Source of the DNA: Flavobacteriaceae bacterium UBA5544 | GTDB lineage: Bacteria > Bacteroidota > Bacteroidia > Flavobacteriales > Flavobacteriaceae | DNA length: 25,456 nucleotides | Direction: 5' to 3' | Assembly (NCBI GenBank): GCA_002426755.1 | Contig: DINI01000030.1 | Span: 19,028 to 44,483 of the forward strand | Shown: in pieces, positions 1 to 7,451 of the stretch | Layout of the letters: the number at the start of each line of letters is the position of its first letter | How positions within the stretch are numbered: position 1 is the stretch's first letter | Notes under the pieces: model-generated | What the model was told of the DNA's origin: nothing | The model's database searches: none | Seen by the model: only the letters and a program-made list of their open reading frames with translations | Made by a program: the position numbers and the translations under genes

Positions 1-926
1 ATGATTTGTCTGATGAAACCTTCCACTTGGGAAATGTCTATCTCTTTTTGATGTTTCCGATAATAATTGAGAACAGTGGTGATGACGTCTTTCGGGGAAA
101 TCAATTTTAGGTTCATGGCAAATGATAAGCGCGAGTGAAACAAATAAGCCTCGTCGGTATGCATTGCATCTTGATAATCCCCGAAATGAATCAACAATTC
201 TTCGCAGAAATATTTGAGCTGTTCCAGTGCCTGTTTTCTTGTGATGGGGTAAGAAAAGGTTTTGGTGTCAAAACGTCCCATGTTTTTGATATCTGCTTTT
301 TTAATATCTGATGCAATTTCGGTTACGTCATTTTTGAAATACTTATAGGTTGGAATTCCGAAGCCGCCTTTCCATTTGTTGCGATTGCTTTTGTCGTAAT
401 TCCATTTGCCGCCTTCTGGTTGGTCAGCCATCATTAAAATGTCGTGCTTTTTGCGCATATCTCTGTAGAAACTCTCCATGAGATATGTTTTTTTGCCTTC
501 AAAGAACTCTTTTACATCGTTGCGTTGGGTATAAAAATGTTCTGTGGAATGGACTTTGGTTTTAATGTTTAGCTTATTGCAAAAGTTTTTTAGCTGCTCA
601 TCCAATCGATATTCGTCAGGTTCTTGATATTCAAAGATTTTTATATCGTGCTCTTTGATAAGAAGATTGAGATTATCGGTTAGGCTTTGGGTATTCTTCT
701 TTTCATTGATTTTAAAATAAATAATTTGATGATGTTTTGCCTTTAAATCTTCAGAAAACTTTCTCATGGCTGCAAAAAAGCCTATTAATTTTTGAATGTG
801 ATGTACCACATAATCGGTTTCCTGTCGCATTTCGAAAAGACAATAGACCACATCCTCACTGGTATCTTTAAACCATGAGTGTTTGATGTTTAGTTGGTCG
901 CCCAATAAGAGTCTTAATGTTTTCAT
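1..926 (-). CDS. Cryptochrome/photolyase-related protein (FeS-BCP type), 3' part missing
   Basis: FAD-dependent photolyase/cryptochrome of the deoxyribodipyrimidine photolyase-related family (prokaryotic 6-4 photolyases with an iron-sulfur cluster). Only the first 308 codons are present; the C-terminal FAD- and cluster-binding helical part lies beyond the left edge, given a usual family length near 500 residues. Seen: N-terminus MKTLRLLLGDQLN, the stretch HHIQKLIGFFAAMRKF around residue 45, and GGKWNYDKSNR near residue 170, all typical of this family. The ATG (926-924) overlaps the TGA of the preceding 48-residue ORF as ATGA, suggesting translational coupling. It is the last visible gene of an operon started by a TetR-like regulator. 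Likely role: light-driven repair of (6-4) photoproducts or light sensing; the sequence present cannot separate these. Confidence 0.88.
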   Translation of the reverse strand, partial: MKTLRLLLGDQLNIKHSWFKDTSEDVVYCLFEMRQETDYVVHHIQKLIGFFAAMRKFSEDLKAKHHQIIYFKINEKKNTQSLTDNLNLLIKEHDIKIFEYQEPDEYRLDEQLKNFCNKLNIKTKVHSTEHFYTQRNDVKEFFEGKKTYLMESFYRDMRKKHDILMMADQPEGGKWNYDKSNRNKWKGGFGIPTYKYFKNDVTEIASDIKKADIKNMGRFDTKTFSYPITRKQALEQLKYFCEELLIHFGDYQDAMHTDEAYLFHSRLSFAMNLKLISPKDVITTVLNYYRKHQKEIDISQVEGFIRQI

Positions 927-1069
927 TCAAGCAAGGTATTTTGAGGCCAAAGATTCTGATAGTTTCCATTAGAATCATAACGTTCGGTCAGTAATTGTGC
1001 ATTCAATTTTATATACATTGAACCATTAGGGAACCATACTAAAGCTGTTTTGTTTTGTTTCTCCTGCAT
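923..1069 (-). CDS. Small ORF of 48 residues between DUF2256 gene and photolyase
   Basis: I do not recognise this protein. The frame runs from ATG at 1069-1067 to TGA at 925-923 without a stop. It starts inside the 3' end of the DUF2256 gene in another frame (31-nt overlap) and ends in an ATGA overlap with the photolyase start. It begins MQEKQNKTALVWFPNG, continues with MYIKLNAQLLTERYD and ends NLWPQNTLLE; it is soluble, has no cysteine or membrane segment, and carries two Trp. Without it there would be about 110 nt of noncoding sequence inside an otherwise packed operon. The coupling geometry favours a real gene. The alternative is a chance open frame or a translated spacer that keeps ribosomes moving into the photolyase gene. 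Confidence 0.55.
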   Translation of the reverse strand: MQEKQNKTALVWFPNGSMYIKLNAQLLTERYDSNGNYQNLWPQNTLLE

Positions 1070-1179
1070 TTTTCACTGCAATATTTGACGTCTTCCCAGT
1101 TGAGTTCCCATTTTTTTCGCCATGAGAATGGTCTTTCGCACACAGGGCATAATTTTTCTGGAAGCTGTTGTTTTTTCAA
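1039..1179 (-). CDS. DUF2256 zinc-ribbon protein, 46 residues
   Basis: Small DUF2256-family protein of unknown function. Seen: LPEKLCPVCERPFSWRKKW followed by YCSEKC, giving a C11-x2-C14 and C34-x3-C38 zinc-ribbon-like pattern plus the conserved RPFxWRKKW core. The only usable start in frame is TTG at 1179-1177, since a TGA lies seven codons upstream and there is no ATG before the cysteines. It begins 5 nt after the stop of the SDR gene, so it is clearly in the operon. In many bacteria DUF2256 genes neighbour cryptochrome/photolyase and SDR genes, as here. A role with the photolyase is inferred only from this linkage. Confidence 0.85.
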   Translation of the reverse strand: MKKQQLPEKLCPVCERPFSWRKKWELNWEDVKYCSEKCRRNKTKQL

Positions 1180-1184
1180 GACAA

Positions 1185-2612
1185 TTATTTGACTTCAATC
1201 AATTTATTTATCATACCATTGAAAATGAAACAATGAAATGGCAAGACACTATACCAATACAAGCGACCTGCCAAACCACGAGGTCTAAAGGTTGCAGTTT
1301 GCTTGAGCATTCCTTCTTCAATCTTGAATTCCAACCACGCTTCGCCAGGAAGTTTCATCTCTGCATAAAGTAGTAGTTTTTTTTCTTTTCTATCACTGAA
1401 AATCACACGCCAAAAATCAAGTGCGTCCCCAGTATCTAGTTCAGAAACATGGGTTCTGCCACGGCGCAAACCTATACCACCAAAGAGTTTATCCAAATAT
1501 CCACGAACTTTCCATAGATAATTACCATAGTACCAACCAGTTCTTCCTCCAATCGACCAAATGCGGTTGATGGTGGTTTCTTCGTCTTCCACAGTTCGTT
1601 CTTTATAATCCCGAAAACAGCCGTATTTTGGGACGTTCACATACTTGTGCAAACTCTTCTGCAAACGTCCGCTGCTGACCATCGAATCCTTCCAACTTGA
1701 AACGATGCTATTTTGTTCTATTTTTTCAAAAGCCAATTCAACAGCTTCCTTATAGGTAATAGGTTGAACATTTAATATTTGGTTAATATTGCTTTCTTTC
1801 CCGATAATCTGAACACCCATGCTGTCCACTAATGATGATGCCAATTTATACGAAGTTGAAGTCACAAAATAAAGCCAATAGGAAGATAGCTTTGGGGTCA
1901 TCACAGGAACGGTCAAAATATAACGTTTTAATCCTCTGATATCTGCAAATTTCAATAACATTTGCTTGTAGGTCATGACTTCAGGGCCGAAAATATCATA
2001 ACTCTTATTATAAAGTTCTTCTTTACCTTTCGCTTTGGACAGAAATGCCAATACATCTCTTACGGCCAAGGGTTGAGTTTTTGTGTTGAGCCATTTGGGT
2101 GCAATCATCACAGGCAATTTTTCCACCAAATCGCGAATGATTTCAAACGAAGAACTGCCAGACCCTACAATGATGCCGGCTTTGAAAATAGTCAAGCTGT
2201 ATTTGTTTGATGAAAGGATTTCCTCGACATTCTTTCTGGAGCTTAAATGTTTAGAAAGTTTTTCCTCATTGGTGATGCCGCTCAAATAAATTACTTGCTT
2301 CACTTTTGTGCTTTCTGCATAGACCCTGAAATTTTCGGCACACTGTGCTTCTAGTTTTTCAAAATCCTTTGAGTTATTGGACATGGAATGGATGAGGTAA
2401 TAAGCCACATCAATGTCTTTCGGAATGTTTTTGAGCGTGCTATATTTTAAGAAATCGGCTTCCACGATGCTGATGTGTCCATCATCAAAATAGGTTTTGT
2501 CTGCCCTTAATTTGTCCCGTACCGCGCACACCACATGATGCCCTTCATTGATTAAGATGGGAATCAGGCGTTTGCCAATGTAGCCAGTGCCTCCGGTAAC
2601 AAGGATTTTCAT
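1185..2612 (-). CDS. SDR-family NAD(P)-binding oxidoreductase with DUF2867 C-terminal domain
   Basis: Atypical/extended short-chain dehydrogenase of 475 residues. The N-terminus MKILVTGGTGYIGKRL carries the Rossmann dinucleotide motif G7-x2-G10-x2-G13, so NAD(P)H binding is expected. YLIHSM (about 70) and VIYLSG (about 108) match the NAD(P)H-binding YbjT-like group. Residues from about 330 to 465 match DUF2867 (DALDFWRVIF, LPGEAWLEFKI). The classical YxxxK catalytic pair is not obvious, so the reaction is unknown. It sits 10 nt downstream of the ABC1-kinase gene and 5 nt upstream of the DUF2256 gene. Proteins of this type often cluster with photolyases, and a role in light or oxidative stress metabolism (lipid or quinone reduction) is inferred. 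Confidence 0.85.
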   Translation of the reverse strand: MKILVTGGTGYIGKRLIPILINEGHHVVCAVRDKLRADKTYFDDGHISIVEADFLKYSTLKNIPKDIDVAYYLIHSMSNNSKDFEKLEAQCAENFRVYAESTKVKQVIYLSGITNEEKLSKHLSSRKNVEEILSSNKYSLTIFKAGIIVGSGSSSFEIIRDLVEKLPVMIAPKWLNTKTQPLAVRDVLAFLSKAKGKEELYNKSYDIFGPEVMTYKQMLLKFADIRGLKRYILTVPVMTPKLSSYWLYFVTSTSYKLASSLVDSMGVQIIGKESNINQILNVQPITYKEAVELAFEKIEQNSIVSSWKDSMVSSGRLQKSLHKYVNVPKYGCFRDYKERTVEDEETTINRIWSIGGRTGWYYGNYLWKVRGYLDKLFGGIGLRRGRTHVSELDTGDALDFWRVIFSDRKEKKLLLYAEMKLPGEAWLEFKIEEGMLKQTATFRPRGLAGRLYWYSVLPFHCFIFNGMINKLIEVK

Positions 2613-2622
2613 AGGTGGATTT

Positions 2623-3936
2623 TTATCGAAGTGAGCTGTAATTGTTGATTTTAATGTCTTTTGCCTTTAAATCAAACATAAGATTATATAGACCAAAAAA
2701 AGTTCTGTTGATATATATAAAATGTTTTGAACCTCTGTTACCATTCATTTTTCTCAATTCGGTATTTTTAGAGTAGCGTTGTCCTAATTCAGTAATTTTT
2801 CCAAAAAAGTCAGCATCCGAAAAATCAAAGGTTTCGGCATGAAATGGCTGGGTAAATAGGCTTAACAACTCATGAAACATTTCTGTAAAAAAATCGGATT
2901 CTTCTCTTGAATCGTCTGGCCTCAAGATTTCCAATTCATATAGTTTTCCCACAAAAGCATCTTGATTTGTAATGATTTCAGGTTTGGCCAATTCAAAATA
3001 GGGAACATAAAAATCATCCGGAATGGTTTTCATGCATCCAAAATCCAAAGCAATCAATTGTCCTGATTCTGATACTAAAAAATTTCCGGGATGTGGGTCG
3101 GCATGCACTTTTCTCAACACATGGATTTGATACATGTAAAAATCCCACAAGGCCTGTCCTAGTTGATTTGAAGTGTTTTGATTTGCATTATGCGCAGTAA
3201 ACTCCGAAAGGTGTTCACCCTGCATGTAATCCATGGTGATGATTCGGTCTGACGATAAGTCTTCATAATATTGAGGAAACAAAAGATTCGGAATATGGCA
3301 ACACGCTTTTGCAATCTCCTTGCTTTGTTTCATTTCCAGAATGTAATTTGTTTCCTCAATGAGTTTTCCTTCGACTTCCTTAAAATATTTGTCTGAATCT
3401 TTTCCTTTGATATTGAACATTTTCATGGCAATTGGTTTTACAAGAGCCAAGTCGGACGCTATACTTTGTGCAACACCGGGATATTGGATTTTCACAGCAA
3501 GTTTCTTCCCATTTTTTTCTGCCAGATGGACTTGTCCAATACTGGCGGCATTTACTGAAGTTGTGTCGAAGGAATCATATAATTCATTTGGCAGTTTACC
3601 AAAATAGTTCCTAAAGGTTTTTAGCACCAATGGCGGCGATAATGGCGGCACGGAAAATTGTGCCAACGAAAATTTCTCCACATAAGCCTGCGGCATGATG
3701 CTTTTTTCCATGCTCAACATTTGCGCTACTTTGAGTGCACTGCCTTTGAGCTGTTTTAGGCTATCGTAAATATCCTCTGCATTATTCTCATTGAGACGGC
3801 CCCTCGCTTCAACTTCGGTTTTGGTCAGCTTATCTCCATAATACTTAAGATAATTGACACCAACTTTAGCACCAGTCGAGACTAATTTTGAGGCACGATG
3901 TATTTTAGAAACTGGTATGGAATCGATTGTTTTCAT
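2623..3936 (-). CDS. ABC1/UbiB (AarF/COQ8)-family atypical kinase
   Basis: Protein of 437 residues in the ABC1/AarF/UbiB family of atypical kinase-like ATPases, which in other organisms support ubiquinone or prenyl-lipid metabolism. Seen: family-specific KxGQ-region LKGSALKVAQMLS (63-75), Ala-rich loop NAASIGQVH (129-137), candidate ATP lysine in LAVKIQYPG (K149), HADPHPGNF (278-286) and metal-binding DFG (298-300). Two departures: the KxGQ motif reads KVAQ, and the ExD-like segment reads EETNY rather than E-L-D-Y. No C-terminal membrane span is visible, unlike UbiB. It lies 9 nt after the TetR-like gene and 10 nt before the SDR gene. Flavobacteria use menaquinone, so a classic ubiquinone role is unlikely; prenyl-lipid or photooxidative-stress protection is inferred. 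Confidence 0.85.
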   Translation of the reverse strand: MKTIDSIPVSKIHRASKLVSTGAKVGVNYLKYYGDKLTKTEVEARGRLNENNAEDIYDSLKQLKGSALKVAQMLSMEKSIMPQAYVEKFSLAQFSVPPLSPPLVLKTFRNYFGKLPNELYDSFDTTSVNAASIGQVHLAEKNGKKLAVKIQYPGVAQSIASDLALVKPIAMKMFNIKGKDSDKYFKEVEGKLIEETNYILEMKQSKEIAKACCHIPNLLFPQYYEDLSSDRIITMDYMQGEHLSEFTAHNANQNTSNQLGQALWDFYMYQIHVLRKVHADPHPGNFLVSESGQLIALDFGCMKTIPDDFYVPYFELAKPEIITNQDAFVGKLYELEILRPDDSREESDFFTEMFHELLSLFTQPFHAETFDFSDADFFGKITELGQRYSKNTELRKMNGNRGSKHFIYINRTFFGLYNLMFDLKAKDIKINNYSSLR

Positions 3937-3945
3937 TTATTGTTT

Positions 3946-4602
3946 TTAGTTCATGTGCATTTTTTCCTTGAAAAGAAATTTCCCAAAGTCGATGACACTT
4001 TTTAATGGTGCAATATTTAACACATCAAAACTCGTGTTAACTGATTTTTCGATAAAAATATCAGTCTTTTCAAAGGATGGAGAAGTGTCGTCCATCCAAA
4101 ATTTAAGGGTCAGTAGTAACTGCAACCACGCCGATTCTTGTAGTGCCCGCTTCTGGATTTTATCGATACGTTCTTCCTTGATGTCCAACGTCTTAATATT
4201 CAAATCAGCGACATAATTTTTAAATGCTTTTTTCAATTCTGATAAAGTTAATAGAGTCTTCAGACTGTATTTATGTTTATACAATGCGTAAACCACATAG
4301 CTTCTGTTGGCAGTTAAATTTTCAAAAAATGTAAAGTAAAAACTTAAGAGTTTGTTGCGTGCATCGAAAGATTGATAGTCGTCGCTTTTGCCTAGCACTT
4401 TTAAAGTATTATCAAAAAACTCTTTGAATATATACTTTTCAACTGCTTCAAAGGAACCAAAAAAATCATAAAAACTAGATTCTTCAAAATTATTCTCTTT
4501 AGCAAATATGTAAACAGATTTAGGTTGTTCATTGCGTTCTAGAACATAGTCCATATAAAATGAAAGTATGTCTTGTTCTGAAATAGTTTTCTTTTTTGCC
4601 AT
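3946..4602 (-). CDS. TetR-family transcriptional regulator-like protein
   Basis: Protein of 218 residues with an N-terminal TetR-type helix-turn-helix: a SVYIFAKENNFEESSFYDFFGSF-like segment at about 30-52 follows the TetR pattern (A..x..hF/Y..FgS.ea), though divergent. The rest is helical and probably senses a ligand and dimerises. I chose ATG at 4602-4600 over the in-frame TTG 9 nt upstream because a promoter-like -7 element (4627-4620) leaves a short leader and MAKKK is a normal start. First gene of the operon TetR - ABC1 kinase - SDR - DUF2256 - small ORF - photolyase, so it probably controls it. A 30-bp inverted repeat lies 31 nt upstream of the start, consistent with autoregulation. Confidence 0.78.
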   Translation of the reverse strand: MAKKKTISEQDILSFYMDYVLERNEQPKSVYIFAKENNFEESSFYDFFGSFEAVEKYIFKEFFDNTLKVLGKSDDYQSFDARNKLLSFYFTFFENLTANRSYVVYALYKHKYSLKTLLTLSELKKAFKNYVADLNIKTLDIKEERIDKIQKRALQESAWLQLLLTLKFWMDDTSPSFEKTDIFIEKSVNTSFDVLNIAPLKSVIDFGKFLFKEKMHMN

Positions 4603-4619
4603 AATTTTCAATATAATGG

Positions 4620-4627
4620 TAAAGATA
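4620..4627 (-). promoter_or_regulatory. Candidate -7 element of the TetR/photolyase operon
   Basis: TATCTTTA on the minus strand matches the Bacteroidota -7 consensus TAnnTTTG at all but the last base and lies 17 nt before the ATG. No convincing TTG -33 element is found; that position is occupied by the inverted repeat at 4633-4662. Confidence 0.4.
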
Positions 4628-4632
4628 CAAAA

Positions 4633-4662
4633 TGTTTAATGTTTATTTAAATACATTAAACA
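4633..4662. promoter_or_regulatory. Inverted repeat, candidate TetR operator
   Basis: TGTTTAATGT (4633-4642) and ACATTAAACA (4653-4662) are perfect 10-nt inverted repeats around a 10-nt AT-rich centre. The dyad begins 31 nt upstream of the TetR-like gene, just upstream of its -7 element, where a dimeric TetR repressor would block transcription. No T-run follows on either strand, so it is not a terminator. Confidence 0.55.
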
Positions 4663-4779
4663 AAGATTAACAACTCATCAACATTAAGATGGAGTGATTA
4701 TTAGTTGTTTCCGTGACCGTGCAACTTGAAAGTATGAGTTATTTAAGATTTCGTTAACAATTAAGGGTTTTAGAATCCG

Positions 4780-4787
4780 TAATTTTA
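4780..4787 (+). promoter_or_regulatory. Possible -7 element upstream of the DUF2911 gene
   Basis: TAATTTTA differs from TAnnTTTG at the last base and lies 38 nt before the ATG at 4826. No clear TTG at the expected -33 spacing was found, so this is weak. Confidence 0.25.
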
Positions 4788-4825
4788 TGTGCGACTATTA
4801 ACAACAAATAAAAACACTAAACATT

Positions 4826-5674
4826 ATGAAAAAAATTATGCTATGTATGGCAATTATGGCCATGACATTTTCTGCGAATGCGCAGATACAAACCCCTGCT
4901 CCGAGCCCATTCTCAAAAATAGAGCAGAAGGTAGGATTAACAGATGTGACTTTAGAATACTCTCGCCCCAATGTGAGAGACCGTAAAATATTTGGCGATT
5001 TGGTTCCTTATGGTGCTATCTGGAGAACTGGAGCGAACCAAAGAACAAAAATCACCTTTAGTGATGATGTTATGGTTGGCGGAAGTACTTTGAAAGCCGG
5101 TACATACGCCATATTTACAAAACCATCTGAAAAATCATGGGAAGTGTATTTTTACACAGATTATGCAGGTGGAGGAGCTCCTCAAAATTGGGATGAGAGT
5201 AAAGTCGCTGCAAAAGTAACTGCCGATGTGTATCCAATGCCAATGAAGATTGAAACTTTCACTATGACTTTTGATGATTTAACAAGCAGTTCTGCAGTTT
5301 TGGGTATGCTTTGGTCGGATGTATATGTGGGTGTAAAATTTGATGTGCCTACAGATAAGACAGTGAGTGCATCCATAGATAAAACAATGAAAGGCCCTAG
5401 TGGCAACGATTATTATGCAGCAGCAGTTTATTATCTACAAGAAGGTAAAGACATCAACCAAGCTAAAACGTGGATTGATAAGGCTATCTCTATGGCTGGT
5501 GACAAAGCCCCATTTTGGCAATTGAGACAACAATCTTTGATTTATGCTAAAGCGGGCGACAAAAAAGGTGCGATTGCAGCAGCGAAAAAATCATTGGCAG
5601 CGGCAGAAGAAGCTGGCAATGCTGATTATGTAAAAATGAACAAGGACTCCTTGAAAGAATGGGGAGCGATGTAA
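4826..5674 (+). CDS. Secreted DUF2911 protein with C-terminal TPR-like helices
   Basis: Protein of 282 residues starting with a Sec signal peptide (MKKIMLCMAIMAMTFSANAQ, cleavage near residue 19-20), so periplasmic or surface-located. Residues about 28-175 match DUF2911, a domain of unknown function common in Bacteroidota: YSRPNVRDRKIFG, LVPYGAIWRTGANQ and LKAGTYAIFTKP are its typical segments. Residues about 195-275 (YYAAAVYYLQEGKDINQAK, AKAGDKKGAIAAAKKSL) look like TPR-type helical repeats, as in longer members of the family. The gene is monocistronic: its own upstream region and a strong terminator right after the stop. No function is known. Confidence 0.85.
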   Translation: MKKIMLCMAIMAMTFSANAQIQTPAPSPFSKIEQKVGLTDVTLEYSRPNVRDRKIFGDLVPYGAIWRTGANQRTKITFSDDVMVGGSTLKAGTYAIFTKPSEKSWEVYFYTDYAGGGAPQNWDESKVAAKVTADVYPMPMKIETFTMTFDDLTSSSAVLGMLWSDVYVGVKFDVPTDKTVSASIDKTMKGPSGNDYYAAAVYYLQEGKDINQAKTWIDKAISMAGDKAPFWQLRQQSLIYAKAGDKKGAIAAAKKSLAAAEEAGNADYVKMNKDSLKEWGAM

Positions 5675-5693
5675 CACCAAAAGAATAAGAACC

Positions 5694-5729
5694 AAAACCC
5701 CAAAGGCTTGATTGCTTTTGGGGTTTTTT
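5694..5729 (+). terminator. Rho-independent terminator after the DUF2911 gene
   Basis: Arms AAACCCCAAAGGC (5695-5707) and GCTTTTGGGGTTT (5714-5726) form a 13-bp stem with one wobble pair and a 6-nt loop, followed directly by a T-run to 5729. It begins 20 nt after the stop codon. Confidence 0.9.
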
Positions 5730-5859
5730 ATTTACAAGTTAAGTGATTTTTTCAATCAACATATCAAATCCTTTTTTTAGCATAAGGTTACATAGTATCT
5801 TAAAAATTGTATATTGAACACTTAAAATTTAAAAGTCTTACAATCCCATAATATACTCT

Positions 5860-6435
5860 ATGAAAAAGTTTTATTTACCCCTAATTTTATTGATTGTAGT
5901 TTTGATTACAGGTTGTGCATCCGAAGAAGGTGAGCAGACCATCACAATTGAGAATCGCTATAAGCTTACCATGCCTTCATTTCTCTCTAAAACCGAAGAT
6001 TTAAATGAAGATGCCTCTCTGCAATACCAAAATTTATTTAAAGAATTCTACCTGTTGGTCATCGATGAACCAAAAAGTGATTTACAAGGCATTTTAGATG
6101 ATTATGACCTCAATGATTCCTACACCAATGACCTTGATGGGTACTCGAATTTAATTATTGACGGAGTATTAAATAATCTCATAGACCCAACAAAATCGGA
6201 TATGGTGGAAACCCATATTAACGGATTGCCTGCAAGAGTGACTACCATAACGGGAACTATTGAAGGTATTGATATTTTGTACACTTATGGTATTTACGAG
6301 GGGAAAGAATTATACTATCAGGTAATTTCCTGGACAGAAATAGAAAAACAATCTAAATACCAACCAAAAATGGATGCTATTGTTCAATCTTTTAAAGAAC
6401 TCGATTCCCATAGTAAAAAAGCCAAAGGGCTGTAA
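5860..6435 (+). CDS. Putative lipoprotein of unknown function
   Basis: Protein of 191 residues with a lipoprotein signal peptide: MKKFYLPLILLIVVLITGC, lipobox LITGC with Cys19 as the lipidated residue, followed by acidic CASEEGE, which suits inner- or outer-membrane anchoring in Bacteroidota. The body begins ITIENRYKLTMPSFLSK and ends YQPKMDAIVQSFKEL; the order of a short strand with a P-S-F loop and a final amphipathic helix resembles PsbP/DUF1795-like folds, but this is only an impression. Single gene between a terminator and the convergent oxidoreductase gene, whose stop is just 20 nt away. Upstream 5730-5859 shows no strong promoter match. Confidence 0.75.
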   Translation: MKKFYLPLILLIVVLITGCASEEGEQTITIENRYKLTMPSFLSKTEDLNEDASLQYQNLFKEFYLLVIDEPKSDLQGILDDYDLNDSYTNDLDGYSNLIIDGVLNNLIDPTKSDMVETHINGLPARVTTITGTIEGIDILYTYGIYEGKELYYQVISWTEIEKQSKYQPKMDAIVQSFKELDSHSKKAKGL

Positions 6436-6455
6436 GCCTTTCCAATCAAACTGTT

Positions 6456-7451
6456 TCACTCATTGATATTGTAATTCAAACCAATTACATGGCGTACGTT
6501 ATCCAACAGCGTCATGAGTGTTGTGCTAAACTCATGAGTCATGATTGGGCTTTCCGTTTTCGATTCCCTGATTAATTGATTGAAATGTAGAACTTCAAAA
6601 TTGTAGCCGATGGATTTGTAATTGAAATCGAGTGTTTCTTCTTTGCCATCATAGATAAGTGTCACCGTTGAAGCCTCATGAAAACGTGAATTGATTTTGA
6701 TGATGCCTCTTTCGCAATGGAATATAGCTTCAGTTGTCGTCTGTTCTAGCAACGTACTTCTTAAGAATGCTTTGACACCATTATTGTAATTAAAAATCAT
6801 GTTACAGGATGAATCGACACCATTATCAAAAAACGTCGCTTTGGCATCAATATCTATAGGTTGTCCCAATGTAGATAAGGCAGCAAAAATGGGATAGATG
6901 CCAATATCCAATAAACTGCCACCACCCAAAGATTTTTTGAAGACTCTAGAAGTCATATCGATATTTGGCTTAAAACCAAAATCTGCTTCTAGTTTTGTAA
7001 TGTTTCCAAAACGTTTAGACTGCAATTCGTTTAAAACATACTGATAATGAGGAAGGAAATAAGTCCATAATGCTTCCATCAACAACACATTCTTTTCCTT
7101 TGCAACCGCAATCATCTCTTCAACCTCTTGGCTATTCATTGCAAAAGGTTTTTCACATAGTACAGCTTTTCCATGACTCATACATAGGATAGCATGTTCT
7201 TTATGAAAGCTATGCGGTGTTGCTATATAAACGGCATCGATATTTGGGTTTTTGGCCAGATCTTTATAGGAATCATAGGCGAGTGTTGCATTATACTGTG
7301 TTGCAAATGAATTGGCTTTTTCAAGATCCCTTGAGGCTACGGCGTATAGTTTGGCTCCTTTGGTCTTTAGTAAGTCGGAAGCAAACTTATTGGCAATTTT
7401 TCCAAGACCTATAATGCCCCACTTGATGGTTTTATGCTCTGCTGGTTTCAT
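6456..7451 (-). CDS. Gfo/Idh/MocA-family NAD(P)-dependent oxidoreductase
   Basis: Protein of 331 residues with the two-domain layout of the family. The Rossmann N-terminus reads KWGIIGLGKIANKF (G14-x-G16-x2-A/N19 type), ATPHSFHKEH is at about 77-86, and the catalytic-lysine motif EKP is at 100-102 (LCEKPFAMN). The middle and C-terminus (EADFGFKPN, GGGSLLDIGIYPIFAALSTLG) match the dihydrodiol dehydrogenase-like subgroup. Expected to oxidise or reduce a hydroxyl of a sugar, inositol or related compound; the substrate is not readable. Its start overlaps the end of the symporter gene by 20 nt, so the two are translated together; it is the last gene of the PIG-L operon. Confidence 0.88.
   Translation of the reverse strand: MKPAEHKTIKWGIIGLGKIANKFASDLLKTKGAKLYAVASRDLEKANSFATQYNATLAYDSYKDLAKNPNIDAVYIATPHSFHKEHAILCMSHGKAVLCEKPFAMNSQEVEEMIAVAKEKNVLLMEALWTYFLPHYQYVLNELQSKRFGNITKLEADFGFKPNIDMTSRVFKKSLGGGSLLDIGIYPIFAALSTLGQPIDIDAKATFFDNGVDSSCNMIFNYNNGVKAFLRSTLLEQTTTEAIFHCERGIIKINSRFHEASTVTLIYDGKEETLDFNYKSIGYNFEVLHFNQLIRESKTESPIMTHEFSTTLMTLLDNVRHVIGLNYNINE

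Noticed and set aside
1122..1373. Plus-strand open frame of 83 codons
   Set aside because: It is antisense to the DUF2256 and SDR genes, both supported by family motifs, and its product has no recognisable features.
4672..4740. Distant inverted repeat AACTCAT/ATGAGTT in the TetR-DUF2911 spacer
   Set aside because: Only 7 nt with a 55-nt separation; expected by chance in AT-rich DNA.
6423..6440. Short hairpin AAAGGGCT/AGCCTTT around the stop of the 5860-6435 lipoprotein gene
   Set aside because: Has a bulge, no T-run, and overlaps coding sequence; too weak to call a terminator.
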